Below are positions 47,437-56,517 of a DNA stretch of 64,000 nucleotides, one piece after another. The stretch is taken from the NCBI GenBank assembly GCA_024699125.1, contig JAILQE010000012.1, forward strand, positions 90,263 through 154,262, read 5' to 3'. The translations under genes and the position numbers were made by a program. Source of the DNA: Candidatus Saccharimonadota bacterium (lineage in GTDB: Bacteria > Patescibacteriota > Saccharimonadia > Saccharimonadales > Saccharimonadaceae). Numbering within the stretch: position 1 is the first letter of the stretch; each line of letters starts with the position of its first letter. A model generated the notes under the pieces. That model saw nothing but the letters and a program-made list of their open reading frames with translations. It did no database searches and was not told the DNA's origin.

Positions 47437-49776
47437 TTATTTATTTTGTTTGATTTTTCTTTTGGCTACAATACCGCAAATTGCTGCAACGAGGGCACCA
47501 GCAATGGCAAGAATTGCGTTGTTGCTGCTTGCTGAGCTCTCTTTTTCGTATGTTACAAAACCAGTATCTGGGGCATCAAGAGCACCAATTAGATCACTTG
47601 CGCCAGCGCCAGTTTCTGTATCTTTAGATTCAGTAGAATCGGTTGATTCGGCTGGTTCAGTTGGAGTGGTTGGTTCAGTTGGTTCGGTTGGCTCAGTAGG
47701 CTCGGTTGGTTCAGTTGGCTCGGTTGGTTCAGTTGGTTCGGTTGGCTCAGTAGGCTCCGTTGGTTCAGTAGGTTCGGTTGGCTCAGTTGGCTCGGTTGGC
47801 TCGGCTTCGGTATCTGAATAGACGACCATGAAGCTTGAGTAGAGATTGCTTTTAATTTTCAAGTTCTCACCATCAAATTCAAAGACGACTCTTTTAGCTG
47901 TTTTGTTGCCCTCATAATCTTCGTGACCACGAATCACGCCGTAAGCTCTAGTGTAGCCTTCGGCTGGCTCGAGTTCTTTGCCGCTCATATCGATAACGAA
48001 TTCTAGGTCAGAATCGAGGCCATAGAGCATACCAAGATATTCGTCGTTGCCGGAGTAAAACTCTGCATAGATATCATACATGGCGAGGATTTCTTCGCCC
48101 TCTTCCATCAATGCCATCATTTCTTCGCAGGCTTCGGTAAACTCTTGGCATTCAAACACAGAATATTCGAAGTCTACATAGACAGAGGCGACGATGGTCT
48201 GGTTGTCGAGCAAGGCGGATTTAAGGCCATCGATGCTCCAGACACTAGCGTAGTCGTTCACGTCTGTATTGTTTTTGAGAAGGTCCTTAATTTGGGCTTT
48301 CACAAATGCAACGAGCGTTTCCCTAGATGCAGGGGTGAGATTATCGTTTTCGTCTGCAACAACGTCGTATACGACAACATCAATATCTCTGCTCACCGGG
48401 TTAATAGTGTTGTTCAGGCTAAAGGTGAGCGTTCCGGTGCCGGCTGCAGTGCCAGTAACAGAGTTGCCGCTGATAGTTAGGATATCAGAAGCTCCGCCGA
48501 AAGTGCCATATTCTTTGGCAAGGTCAGGCAAGTTGATTTCTTGAGTTTCGCCTGCAGCGAGGAAGATAATCTCAGGCAAGTCGATATCTTCAAGAGCGGC
48601 GTCTACATAGTATGGGCCGTCGGCGCTTTTGGCATATTCATCGTAACCTTCAGTAATATAGTCGGTGTCAATTTCGTGAGAATATTCACCACCAGTGATG
48701 AATCCATCAACATCGGCAGCACTTACTGCTTCTCCGGTGGTTGAGGTAAATTTACCGCCAGAAATTGCAAAGTTAATCTTGCTAAGGCTGGTTTCATCAT
48801 TATTTTGTGGGTTAGCTTCAGAGAAGGCTACTGGGCCAGTAAATTGGCCGCCAGAAACCGTAACGTTAATTGCTTTTTTGGTGTTGTGCTGAGATACAGC
48901 AATAGCTGCACCCTTTGTGGTGTGGCCATTACCATTTGGGGCAACGCTATAAGCGGTTGCCGTTGAGGTAATGGTGCCGCCAGTAACATTCAAAGTGCCG
49001 GCACGGATTTCAATACCAGAGTCGCCACCAGTAATCGTACCGCCGCTCACATTAGTGGTGCCACCAGGTTGAGAAGCAAAGATACCAAGTTCGGTAGCAT
49101 TGATTGTACCGCCTTTTACATTAACAGTAATAGCACCAGTATTTGAACCATTGCTTGCAATACCGTAACCACCAGAGGTGATCGTACCGCCACTGATTGT
49201 GACTTTAGAATTATCAAAGGCAGCAATACCAAAGTCGCCCGCGTTAATTTCACCGGCATTAAGGGTTACTTCACTGTTTCCACCGATATTAAACCCGTAT
49301 TCGCCGACAATCTTGCCGCCATTTACGGTCACTTTAGCATCTTCGTATGCGCTAACTGCGATCGGTGAGCCTTCGATAGTACCGCTTTCGATAACCGTAT
49401 CGGCATACGCATAGATTGGCGCAAAGTCGGTATTCCCTTTAATTTTACCGTTTTCGCCACCATAAACAGTAAAAGTACCGGCGTCCGGAATAATCGAATA
49501 GCCATTTAGTGCATTTAGGGTGTAATTACCGAGGTAAAAACTTACACTATCGTATATCCAGGCGTCCTCATCTAGGTCGAAACTGGCCCCCATAATAACA
49601 GTTGTTTTTGCTGCGTCGAAGGCGTCCAATAGCTCAGTAGCACTAGTGACTACGGCACAGTTTTCGATCCCACTACAATCCGTTGGCATGGTTTCAGCTT
49701 GCGCGTTTAATGCACCGAATGCACTAATGCTAAAAGCAGCCGCTGGTATAATATAGGCTAATTTTTTTCTAGCCAT
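47437..49776 (-). CDS. Cell-surface protein: beta-helix-type repeats, (TEP)n spacer, C-terminal APDTG/TM/basic tail
   Basis: Signal peptide; repeated VTVSGGTIT..G.GI units; TEPTEPTEP... tract; LDAPDTGFVTYEKESSASSNNAILAIAGALVAAICGIVAKRKIKQNK. Confidence 0.9.
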   Translation of the reverse strand: MARKKLAYIIPAAAFSISAFGALNAQAETMPTDCSGIENCAVVTSATELLDAFDAAKTTVIMGASFDLDEDAWIYDSVSFYLGNYTLNALNGYSIIPDAGTFTVYGGENGKIKGNTDFAPIYAYADTVIESGTIEGSPIAVSAYEDAKVTVNGGKIVGEYGFNIGGNSEVTLNAGEINAGDFGIAAFDNSKVTISGGTITSGGYGIASNGSNTGAITVNVKGGTINATELGIFASQPGGTTNVSGGTITGGDSGIEIRAGTLNVTGGTITSTATAYSVAPNGNGHTTKGAAIAVSQHNTKKAINVTVSGGQFTGPVAFSEANPQNNDETSLSKINFAISGGKFTSTTGEAVSAADVDGFITGGEYSHEIDTDYITEGYDEYAKSADGPYYVDAALEDIDLPEIIFLAAGETQEINLPDLAKEYGTFGGASDILTISGNSVTGTAAGTGTLTFSLNNTINPVSRDIDVVVYDVVADENDNLTPASRETLVAFVKAQIKDLLKNNTDVNDYASVWSIDGLKSALLDNQTIVASVYVDFEYSVFECQEFTEACEEMMALMEEGEEILAMYDIYAEFYSGNDEYLGMLYGLDSDLEFVIDMSGKELEPAEGYTRAYGVIRGHEDYEGNKTAKRVVFEFDGENLKIKSNLYSSFMVVYSDTEAEPTEPTEPTEPTEPTEPTEPTEPTEPTEPTEPTEPTEPTEPTEPTTPTEPAESTDSTESKDTETGAGASDLIGALDAPDTGFVTYEKESSASSNNAILAIAGALVAAICGIVAKRKIKQNK

Positions 49777-49867
49777 ACTCCATCTCCTTTAATTACTTGC
49801 ATTGTAACATTTAGGGCGTAAATAGTCAACTATTATAATACCGTTTATGCTTATTTGTCAAAAGCAT

Positions 49868-49903
49868 AAAAAATAACCCTGGTTTCCCAGGGTTATTTTT
49901 CTA
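49868..49903. terminator. Terminator after rpsH
   Basis: aaaataaccctggtttcccagggttattttt. Confidence 0.8.
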
Positions 49904-49912
49904 GTAATTAGA

Positions 49913-50314
49913 TTACCAAACGCGTACTAAGATTTCGCCACCAAGGCAGTTTTTCTTAGCTTCACGGCCGGTCATCAAACCTTTAGAGGTTGAGATGATG
50001 ACGGCACCACGACCGGATTTAACGGTTGGGATGTCTTCAACGGCGGTGTAGACACGGCGGCCAGGTTTGCTTACTTTCTCGATCTCGTTGATGCGAGCAG
50101 CTTCGCCTGGGTTTGCAATCACGATGTGAAGGATACCGCGTGGTTTGCCTTCTTCGACGTCGTAGCTAGCCAAGTAACCATTTTTAACGAGCACGTCAAC
50201 AACGGCAACTTTGAGCTTAGAGGTTGGAACGCGAATTTCAGTCTTGCCAACCTTGTCGGCGTTACGAATACGAGTGATTAAATCCGCGATTTGATCTGTA
50301 GATTGTAATGACAT
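49913..50314 (-). CDS. rpsH: 30S ribosomal protein S8
   Basis: ADLITRIRNADKVGKTEIRVPTSKLK...STSKGLMTGREAKKNCLGGEILVRVW. Confidence 0.96.
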   Translation of the reverse strand: MSLQSTDQIADLITRIRNADKVGKTEIRVPTSKLKVAVVDVLVKNGYLASYDVEEGKPRGILHIVIANPGEAARINEIEKVSKPGRRVYTAVEDIPTVKSGRGAVIISTSKGLMTGREAKKNCLGGEILVRVW

Positions 50315-50330
50315 ATCTTCTCCTTTCTCC

Positions 50331-50600
50331 TTACCAGCTACTCTTAGTTACACCAGGGATTTCACCCTTGCTTGCTTTTTCACGGAAGGTAATACGGCTC
50401 ATACCAAAGCGGCGCATGTAGCCACGTGGACGACCGTCGAGCATGTCGCGGTTTTTGAGGCGCGTAACGGAACTGTTTCTAGGAAGCTTTTGGAGACCTT
50501 CGAGGTCGCCAGCGGCCTTAAGCTCAGCACGTTTTGCGCTGTATTTTTCATACATTTTGCGGCGTTTTTCGTCACGGAGGACAGCAGATTTCTTAGCCAT
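50331..50600 (-). CDS. rpsN: 30S ribosomal protein S14 (non-zinc type)
   Basis: [15 protein letters not shown]...[41 protein letters not shown]; start moved to 50600. Confidence 0.95.
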   Translation of the reverse strand: MAKKSAVLRDEKRRKMYEKYSAKRAELKAAGDLEGLQKLPRNSSVTRLKNRDMLDGRPRGYMRRFGMSRITFREKASKGEIPGVTKSSW

Positions 50601-50601
50601 C

Positions 50602-51171
50602 TTACTTGTCTCCTTTCTTCTCAAACGGCATACCGAAGAGTTCTAACAATTTAGTACTTCCTTCCTTTGAACCATTTTTAATGATAAAAGTCATCTCAAG
50701 GCCATGAAGAACAGAGGCATCTTCGAAGGTAATTTCTGGGAAGACGGTTTGTTCTTTAAGACCGAGGTTGTAGTTACCTTGTTTGTCAAATGCATCGCGG
50801 GACACACCGTGGAAGTCACGTACGTGTGGCAAAGCAATGTTGATCAAGCGATCGACAAATTCGTACATCTTGTCGTTACGAAGGGTAACGAGGTAGCCAA
50901 CTGGGGCACCCATGCCTTTGCGGATTTTGAAGGTCGCAATGGATTTTTTAGCAAGACGTGAGGTTGGAACTTGGCCGGTGATTTTGGTGAGGGTAAGTTC
51001 AACGGTTTCGGTGAACTTTTTGTCTTCACGTTTTTTACCGACACCACAAGAAACAACGAGTTTCTTGAGTTCTGGAACTTGGTTGATGTTTTTAAGGCCA
51101 AGTTCTTTCATTAATTTAGCCTTCAGCTCTTTTTCGTAGAGCTCTTTAAGGCGTGGAGTAGTTTCAGCCAT
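50602..51171 (-). CDS. rplE: 50S ribosomal protein L5
   Basis: [18 protein letters not shown]...[41 protein letters not shown]. Confidence 0.95.
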   Translation of the reverse strand: MAETTPRLKELYEKELKAKLMKELGLKNINQVPELKKLVVSCGVGKKREDKKFTETVELTLTKITGQVPTSRLAKKSIATFKIRKGMGAPVGYLVTLRNDKMYEFVDRLINIALPHVRDFHGVSRDAFDKQGNYNLGLKEQTVFPEITFEDASVLHGLEMTFIIKNGSKEGSTKLLELFGMPFEKKGDK

Positions 51172-51434
51172 TATTTAGCTCCTTTCTTTGCTGTGGCTTT
51201 CTTTTCTGGCTTGGCAGCCTCAACGAGTTTGAGATTCGAGAGGTCAATACCAACATGAATGGTTTTCTTGCCACCTTTTGGATTCATGTAAGATTTCTTC
51301 ATGTGGCGTTCGCGTACTTCGATACCTTCGAGGTAAGCTTTGCCATCTTTAACTTTCACAACTTTGGCGCTTTGACCTTTGTTATCGCCAGCAATGACCA
51401 TAACTTTGTCGCCAGTTTTAATATTCTGTGCCAT
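51171..51434 (-). CDS. rplX: 50S ribosomal protein L24
   Basis: KTGDKVMVIAGDNKGQSAKVVKV (KOW motif). Confidence 0.93.
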   Translation of the reverse strand: MAQNIKTGDKVMVIAGDNKGQSAKVVKVKDGKAYLEGIEVRERHMKKSYMNPKGGKKTIHVGIDLSNLKLVEAAKPEKKATAKKGAK

Positions 51435-51435
51435 A

Positions 51436-51804
51436 TTAGAGTACCTCCGGAGCTAAGCTAATAATTTTAGTAAAGCCAAGGTCACGAAGTTCGCGTGGGA
51501 TTGGACCAAACACACGAGTACCCTTTGGAGTTTTGTCATCGTTAACAAGCACAGCTGCGTTTTCGTCGAAACGGATGGTGGAACCATCAGCGCGGCGGAT
51601 TGGAGCGGTGGTGCGAACGATAACAGCTTTTACTACGGCCTTTTTCTTGGTGTTGCCATGTGGATCGGCGTCTTTAACGCTGCAGGTTACGATATCACCA
51701 ACGTGAGCGTAACGAGCGCGAGTACCACCGAGGACACGGATTACACCAAGTTCTTTGGCGCCGCTGTTATCAGCGACTTTTAATCTAGTTTCCTGTTGGA
51801 TCAT
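51436..51804 (-). CDS. rplN: 50S ribosomal protein L14
   Basis: [27 protein letters not shown]. Confidence 0.97.
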   Translation of the reverse strand: MIQQETRLKVADNSGAKELGVIRVLGGTRARYAHVGDIVTCSVKDADPHGNTKKKAVVKAVIVRTTAPIRRADGSTIRFDENAAVLVNDDKTPKGTRVFGPIPRELRDLGFTKIISLAPEVL

Positions 51805-51806
51805 AT

Positions 51807-52103
51807 TTATTCCTCAACTTCCTTGGTTTCACCAAGTACTTCTTCTTTTAGTTCGACCGTGCCGTGTGAACGTTCAAGGACCTTAACTAAAGTGTAAGCT
51901 TTGGTCTTTGAAAGTGGGCGGCAGGCGGCGATTTCGACCTTATCACCTAATTTTGCTTCATTTTTCTCATCGTGAGCGGTATATTTACGAGTTTTCGTAA
52001 ATTGCTTGCGATAGAGTGGGTGAGTTTCACGATTCGTGATGGAGACGGTAATGGTCTTATCACGCTTATCGGAGGTTACGATACCTTGCAATGTGTGGGC
52101 CAT
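51807..52103 (-). CDS. rpsQ: 30S ribosomal protein S17
   Basis: [17 protein letters not shown]...[46 protein letters not shown]. Confidence 0.95.
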   Translation of the reverse strand: MAHTLQGIVTSDKRDKTITVSITNRETHPLYRKQFTKTRKYTAHDEKNEAKLGDKVEIAACRPLSKTKAYTLVKVLERSHGTVELKEEVLGETKEVEE

Positions 52104-52104
52104 A

Positions 52105-52524
52105 TTAGAACTCCTCTTTCTTAATAATTTTACATTTGACTGGAAGCTTGTGAGAAGCTAAGCGAAGAGCTTCTTTAGCTTGTTCGTCGGTAACATCAGC
52201 GATTTCAAACATCACGGTACCAGCTTTAACCTTAGCGACGAAGAATTGTGGTTCACCTTTACCGGAACCCATTTTCACGTCTAGAGGTTTTTTGGTAACT
52301 GGAGTGTGTGGGAAGATACGAATCCAGATCTTACCACCACGCTTGATGTAACGGGTAATAGCTTGACGGCCAGCCTCGATTTGGCGGCTGGTGATGCGCT
52401 CGTTGTCGAGAGACATCAAACCGTAATCACCAAAGGCGACGGTGTTGCAGCGGGTTGCTACACCTTCGTTTTTGCCTTTGCGGACTTTGCGGTGTGCAGT
52501 TTTCTTTGGAAGTAAAATAGCCAT
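52105..52524 (-). CDS. rplP: 50S ribosomal protein L16
   Basis: MAILLPKKTAHRKVRKG...FPHTPVTKKPLDVKMGSGKGEPQFFVAKVK. Confidence 0.96.
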   Translation of the reverse strand: MAILLPKKTAHRKVRKGKNEGVATRCNTVAFGDYGLMSLDNERITSRQIEAGRQAITRYIKRGGKIWIRIFPHTPVTKKPLDVKMGSGKGEPQFFVAKVKAGTVMFEIADVTDEQAKEALRLASHKLPVKCKIIKKEEF

Positions 52525-52525
52525 A

Positions 52526-53152
52526 TTACTTTTCCCCCTTGTAGATCCAGACCTTTACGCCAACGATACCAGCGATGGTTGGAGCGTGGTGACAGTGGAA
52601 ATCAATGTCAGCACGAAGCGTGTGTAGAGGCACGGAACCTTCAATAAATTTTTCACGACGGCTCATTTCAGCACCGTTCAAACGGCCAGAAACTTCGATA
52701 CGAACACCTTTAGCACCTGCGTTCATGGTAGATTGGAGAGCCATTTTAACGGCGCGGCGGAAGTTCATACGTTTGCCAAGTTGGAAACCGATGTTTTCGG
52801 CAACCAATTTAGCGTTAAGTTCTGGTTTTTTAACTTCTTCAACGTTGATGCGGATTGGGCCTTCAACGATTTTTTCGAGGTCTTTTTTGAGCTCGTTGAT
52901 GCCAGCACCTTGCTTGCCGATCACTGCACCAGCTTTAGCGGTGAGGATAGTGATGGTGGTAAGGTTGGCGGAGCGCTCAACATTGACTTTAGCAATGGTT
53001 GGGCGGCTCTTGAAACGATCTTCGATCATTTCACGGATTTTGACGTCTTCAATCAACCAATGACGGAAGTCGGCTTTCTTAGTAAACCACTTAGAAGACC
53101 AGTCTTTGCTGATTTGGAGACGGTAAGAGATGGGATTAACCTTCTGACCCAT
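52526..53152 (-). CDS. rpsC: 30S ribosomal protein S3
   Basis: MGQKVNPISYRLQISKDWSSKWF; KH domain; VRIEVSGRLNGAEMSR. Confidence 0.96.
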   Translation of the reverse strand: MGQKVNPISYRLQISKDWSSKWFTKKADFRHWLIEDVKIREMIEDRFKSRPTIAKVNVERSANLTTITILTAKAGAVIGKQGAGINELKKDLEKIVEGPIRINVEEVKKPELNAKLVAENIGFQLGKRMNFRRAVKMALQSTMNAGAKGVRIEVSGRLNGAEMSRREKFIEGSVPLHTLRADIDFHCHHAPTIAGIVGVKVWIYKGEK

Positions 53153-53153
53153 A

Positions 53154-53567
53154 TTACTTTTTCTCCTTTTCTTCTTTAGCCGGTTCGGCTTTCTTAGCTT
53201 CGGCGGCCTTCTTTACTTTTTCTTCGCCGGCGACCTCGACAAAGATGTTGCTTGAAATCTTCTCATATGGAAGAGCGCGACCACGGGAGGCTGGAACATA
53301 GCGGCGCATGCGGGTACCAGCGGTAACCGAGATGCGGGCGATACGGATAGTTTTTGGATCGATGCTAACCTTTGAGTTGTTCAAAAGGTTGGCATTGGCT
53401 GATTCAATAGCTTTGCGTACGGCTCTAGCAGCACGACGTGGGGTGTTTTCTAGGATAACGATAGCATCGGCAACGTAGCGATCGCGTACAAGTGAAGCGA
53501 CAACGCTAGTTTTGCGTGGTTGGCTATCGATGCCTTTTTCATAGGCATGTGCGAAGTAAGTAGCCAT
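53154..53567 (-). CDS. rplV: 50S ribosomal protein L22
   Basis: RKTSVVASLVRDRYVADAIVILENTPRRAARAVRKAIESANANLLNN. Confidence 0.93.
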   Translation of the reverse strand: MATYFAHAYEKGIDSQPRKTSVVASLVRDRYVADAIVILENTPRRAARAVRKAIESANANLLNNSKVSIDPKTIRIARISVTAGTRMRRYVPASRGRALPYEKISSNIFVEVAGEEKVKKAAEAKKAEPAKEEKEKK

Positions 53568-53860
53568 TAGTTAGCTCCTTTCGCAGCAGCAGCCTCAGCA
53601 GCTTTTTTGCCGCCATGGCGCTTAAATTTACGGGTTGGCGCGAATTCGCCGAGCTTGTGACCGACCATGTTTTCAGATACAAACACTGGCACGTGCACGC
53701 GGCCGTTGTGAACGGCGATGGTGCGGCCAACCATTTCTGGAGAAATGGTAGACTGGCGAGCCCAGGTTTTGATCACTGTACGGTCTTCGGCGGAGAGAGC
53801 ACCAATCTTTTTGGCGAGTTTGTAGTCCACGAATGGACCTTTCTTAAGACTCCTCGACAT
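53567..53860 (-). CDS. rpsS: 30S ribosomal protein S19
   Basis: [19 protein letters not shown]...[22 protein letters not shown]. Confidence 0.97.
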   Translation of the reverse strand: MSRSLKKGPFVDYKLAKKIGALSAEDRTVIKTWARQSTISPEMVGRTIAVHNGRVHVPVFVSENMVGHKLGEFAPTRKFKRHGGKKAAEAAAAKGAN

Positions 53861-54696
53861 TATTTCCTCTTTCCTTCGTGGCGACTGCGCACGATCATTT
53901 TATTAGTTTTCTTATTGTGACGGGTACGGTAACCAAGAGTAAGTTGACCCCATGGAGTGCGTGGAGCTTTACCAGAACCGTGACGGCCACCATCACCACC
54001 ACCATGAGGGTGATCGGTTGCGTTCATCACGACACCACGTACCGTTGGGCGAATGCCTTTGCGGCGGCGACGACCAGCAGCACCGATTTTAACGTTTTGG
54101 TGCTGAAGGTTGGAAACTACACCAATAGAAGCTTCGCAGGTTTCGAGAACTTTGCGAACTTCGCCTGATGGCATTTTGAGGGTGGCATAGCCATCTTCTT
54201 TTGCCATAAGTTGGGCGGAGCTACCAGCAGCGCGGACCATTTGAGCACCGCGGCCTGGGGTAAGTTCAATAGCGTAGACAAAGGTACCGACAGGGATATT
54301 AGCGAGTGGCATGCGGTTTGAATCTTCAACTGCAGCTTCGTCACCAGTAGCAAAAGTGGTGCCTTTGGTCATCTTGGTATCAGCGATTACATAGTAGTAA
54401 ACACCGTTTTGATCTTTCACACGAGCGATACGAGCGCTACGGTTTGGATCGTACTCAATTTCCTCAACCGTAAGGGTAAGACCCTTTGGAAGGTTGTGGG
54501 TAAGGATGCGGTAATGGCGCTTGACACCGCCACCACGATGGCGAACGGTAATGCGGCCTTGGTTGTTTTTACCAGCATTCTGTTTCTTAGCTTTTAATAG
54601 TGATTTTAGAGGCCTTCTCGTCGTAATTTGATCGTAATCTTCGGTCGTTTTTTGACGTTGAGCCGGAGTAATTGGGCGATAAGCTTTAATACTCAT
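53860..54696 (-). CDS. rplB: 50S ribosomal protein L2
   Basis: [12 protein letters not shown]...[17 protein letters not shown]...[30 protein letters not shown]. Confidence 0.97.
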   Translation of the reverse strand: MSIKAYRPITPAQRQKTTEDYDQITTRRPLKSLLKAKKQNAGKNNQGRITVRHRGGGVKRHYRILTHNLPKGLTLTVEEIEYDPNRSARIARVKDQNGVYYYVIADTKMTKGTTFATGDEAAVEDSNRMPLANIPVGTFVYAIELTPGRGAQMVRAAGSSAQLMAKEDGYATLKMPSGEVRKVLETCEASIGVVSNLQHQNVKIGAAGRRRRKGIRPTVRGVVMNATDHPHGGGDGGRHGSGKAPRTPWGQLTLGYRTRHNKKTNKMIVRSRHEGKRK

Positions 54697-55127
54697 TACT
54701 TGTTCTCCTTAGCTGCTTTCTTGTCGGCCTTCGCTGCGCTACGGCCGTTCTTCGAATCGGCCTTGGCTTCTGCTTTGGCTTCCTTTGCGCTGCTTTTCTT
54801 TGGCTCTTCTTTTTCTGGTTCATCGAAAACCTTGATAGAATTGCCTTCCTTTAATGTTACATATGCATACTTCTTATCCTGGCGGAAAGTTGTACCTGGA
54901 TAAGCGTGTTTGCCTTTGCTGAATTTGGTTTTCTTACCATCGCGGATAAGCGTGCGGACGTCGGTAACAGTTACGTTGAATTCATCTTCAACGAGTTTAG
55001 CGATGGCTTGTTTGCTCATAGCTGGTTTAACTGCGAAAACGTAGGTACGTTTGGTTTGTTCGCGGTAAGTTTTTTCAGTTGCACGTGGCTCCAAGAGGTG
55101 GAGTTTGATATTTGCTTCTTTTGCCAT
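54696..55127 (-). CDS. rplW: 50S ribosomal protein L23 with long basic C-terminal extension
   Basis: LEPRATEKTYREQTKRTYVFAVKPAMSKQAIAKLVEDEFNVTVTDVRTL. Confidence 0.93.
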   Translation of the reverse strand: MAKEANIKLHLLEPRATEKTYREQTKRTYVFAVKPAMSKQAIAKLVEDEFNVTVTDVRTLIRDGKKTKFSKGKHAYPGTTFRQDKKYAYVTLKEGNSIKVFDEPEKEEPKKSSAKEAKAEAKADSKNGRSAAKADKKAAKENK

Positions 55128-55128
55128 A

Positions 55129-55731
55129 TTACTTCTCCTCTCCCATTAGCCAGTCTTTAATCATTGGCATAGCTTTGTCAGTGATAACGATTTTGTCAGC
55201 GTTCATAATATCGAAAACGTTGAGGTAGGTTGGGCGAACTACTTTGAGGTTGGCAACGTTTCTGGTTGCGCGGATAACGAGTTCGTCTTTCTCAGAAACT
55301 ACTAGAAGGACATTTTCTTTGTCGCTAATTTTGTTAGCTTTAAGCATGTCGATAGTTTCTTTGGTTTTGCCTTTAGGGCAAGCGAAAGTTTCGATAGTAA
55401 CGATTGCTTTGGCGGCGTTTTTCAAGCTAAGAGCTTGGCGAACGGCGACCTTCTTAGCGGTTTTGCTAAGTTTCTTGGTGAAGTTCTCTTCACCGGTGCG
55501 ACCGAAGGCCACACCACCATGGCGCCAGATAGGGTTGCGGGTGCTGCCGAAGCGGGCACGACCAGTACCTTTTTGTTTCCATGGTTTTTTACCACCACCG
55601 CTTACTTCACCACGCTTCAAAGTTTTGGCGTGAGAGCTGCGGGAGTTGGCGAGATATGCGTCGTAAGCGAGTTTTACGAGTTCGTGATTTTCTACGGTCA
55701 AACCGAAGATGTCTTTATTCAAAGTAGCCAT
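55129..55731 (-). CDS. rplD: 50S ribosomal protein L4
   Basis: EVSGGGKKPWKQKGTGRARFGSTRNPIWRHGGVAFG. Confidence 0.96.
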   Translation of the reverse strand: MATLNKDIFGLTVENHELVKLAYDAYLANSRSSHAKTLKRGEVSGGGKKPWKQKGTGRARFGSTRNPIWRHGGVAFGRTGEENFTKKLSKTAKKVAVRQALSLKNAAKAIVTIETFACPKGKTKETIDMLKANKISDKENVLLVVSEKDELVIRATRNVANLKVVRPTYLNVFDIMNADKIVITDKAMPMIKDWLMGEEK

Positions 55732-55732
55732 A

Positions 55733-56353
55733 TTAGTTCTTTCCCTCCACGCTTACAATGCCTTTGTTTGGACCAGGGACTGCGCCTTTGAGGCCAAGGA
55801 TATTGTTTTCTTTATCGATATAAGCAACGACGAGGTTTTTAACGGTAACGGTGTCGTGGCCCATGCGGCCTGGCATGCGTTTACCCTTGAAAACTTTTTG
55901 AGGATACATCGAGCCGATAGAACCGACTTTTCTGATGTCGCCCTTAAAACCGTGGGTGTTGCGTGATTCTTGGAAGTTCCAGCGTTTGACGGTACCGGCA
56001 AAGCCTTTACCTTTTGAAGTACCAGTAACAGCAACTTTGTCGCCGAGGTTGAAGCTTTCGACGGTGATAGTATCACCAAGTTTCAAACCTTCTGGGAGTT
56101 CTTCAACGCGAAATTCCCTCAGAACCTTAGGGTTAATATTTTCTCCAGCCTTTTTGACGTGACCGGAAACCGACTTGCTCAGATTCTTACCCTGACCAAA
56201 ACCAACTTGCACAGCGTTATAACCATCGGTTTCGACGGTTTTAATCTGAGTCACTGTGGCTGGGCCGGCTTGAAGGATTGTAACTGGAGTTACAACGCCA
56301 TCTTGGCCGATGATCTGGGTCATACCAATTTTGGTGCCGAGAATGACTTGCAT
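55733..56353 (-). CDS. rplC: 50S ribosomal protein L3
   Basis: MQVILGTKIGMTQIIGQDGVVTPVT; start moved from 56470 to 56353 behind SD GGAAAGGAAAATAG. Confidence 0.96.
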   Translation of the reverse strand: MQVILGTKIGMTQIIGQDGVVTPVTILQAGPATVTQIKTVETDGYNAVQVGFGQGKNLSKSVSGHVKKAGENINPKVLREFRVEELPEGLKLGDTITVESFNLGDKVAVTGTSKGKGFAGTVKRWNFQESRNTHGFKGDIRKVGSIGSMYPQKVFKGKRMPGRMGHDTVTVKNLVVAYIDKENNILGLKGAVPGPNKGIVSVEGKN

Positions 56354-56517
56354 TCTATTTTCCTTTCCCTTAATTTTTTTAACACTATTAAAACTAGACC
56401 TACGAGCGGTTTCCTCTGTTGGACCTACTCCTTCGTCTAGATAACGTACTAATTTTAGCACGTTTTGCAACAGATTACAAGGGTTTTTCAGGGATTTTTA
56501 GAGAAAATTCCGATTTT

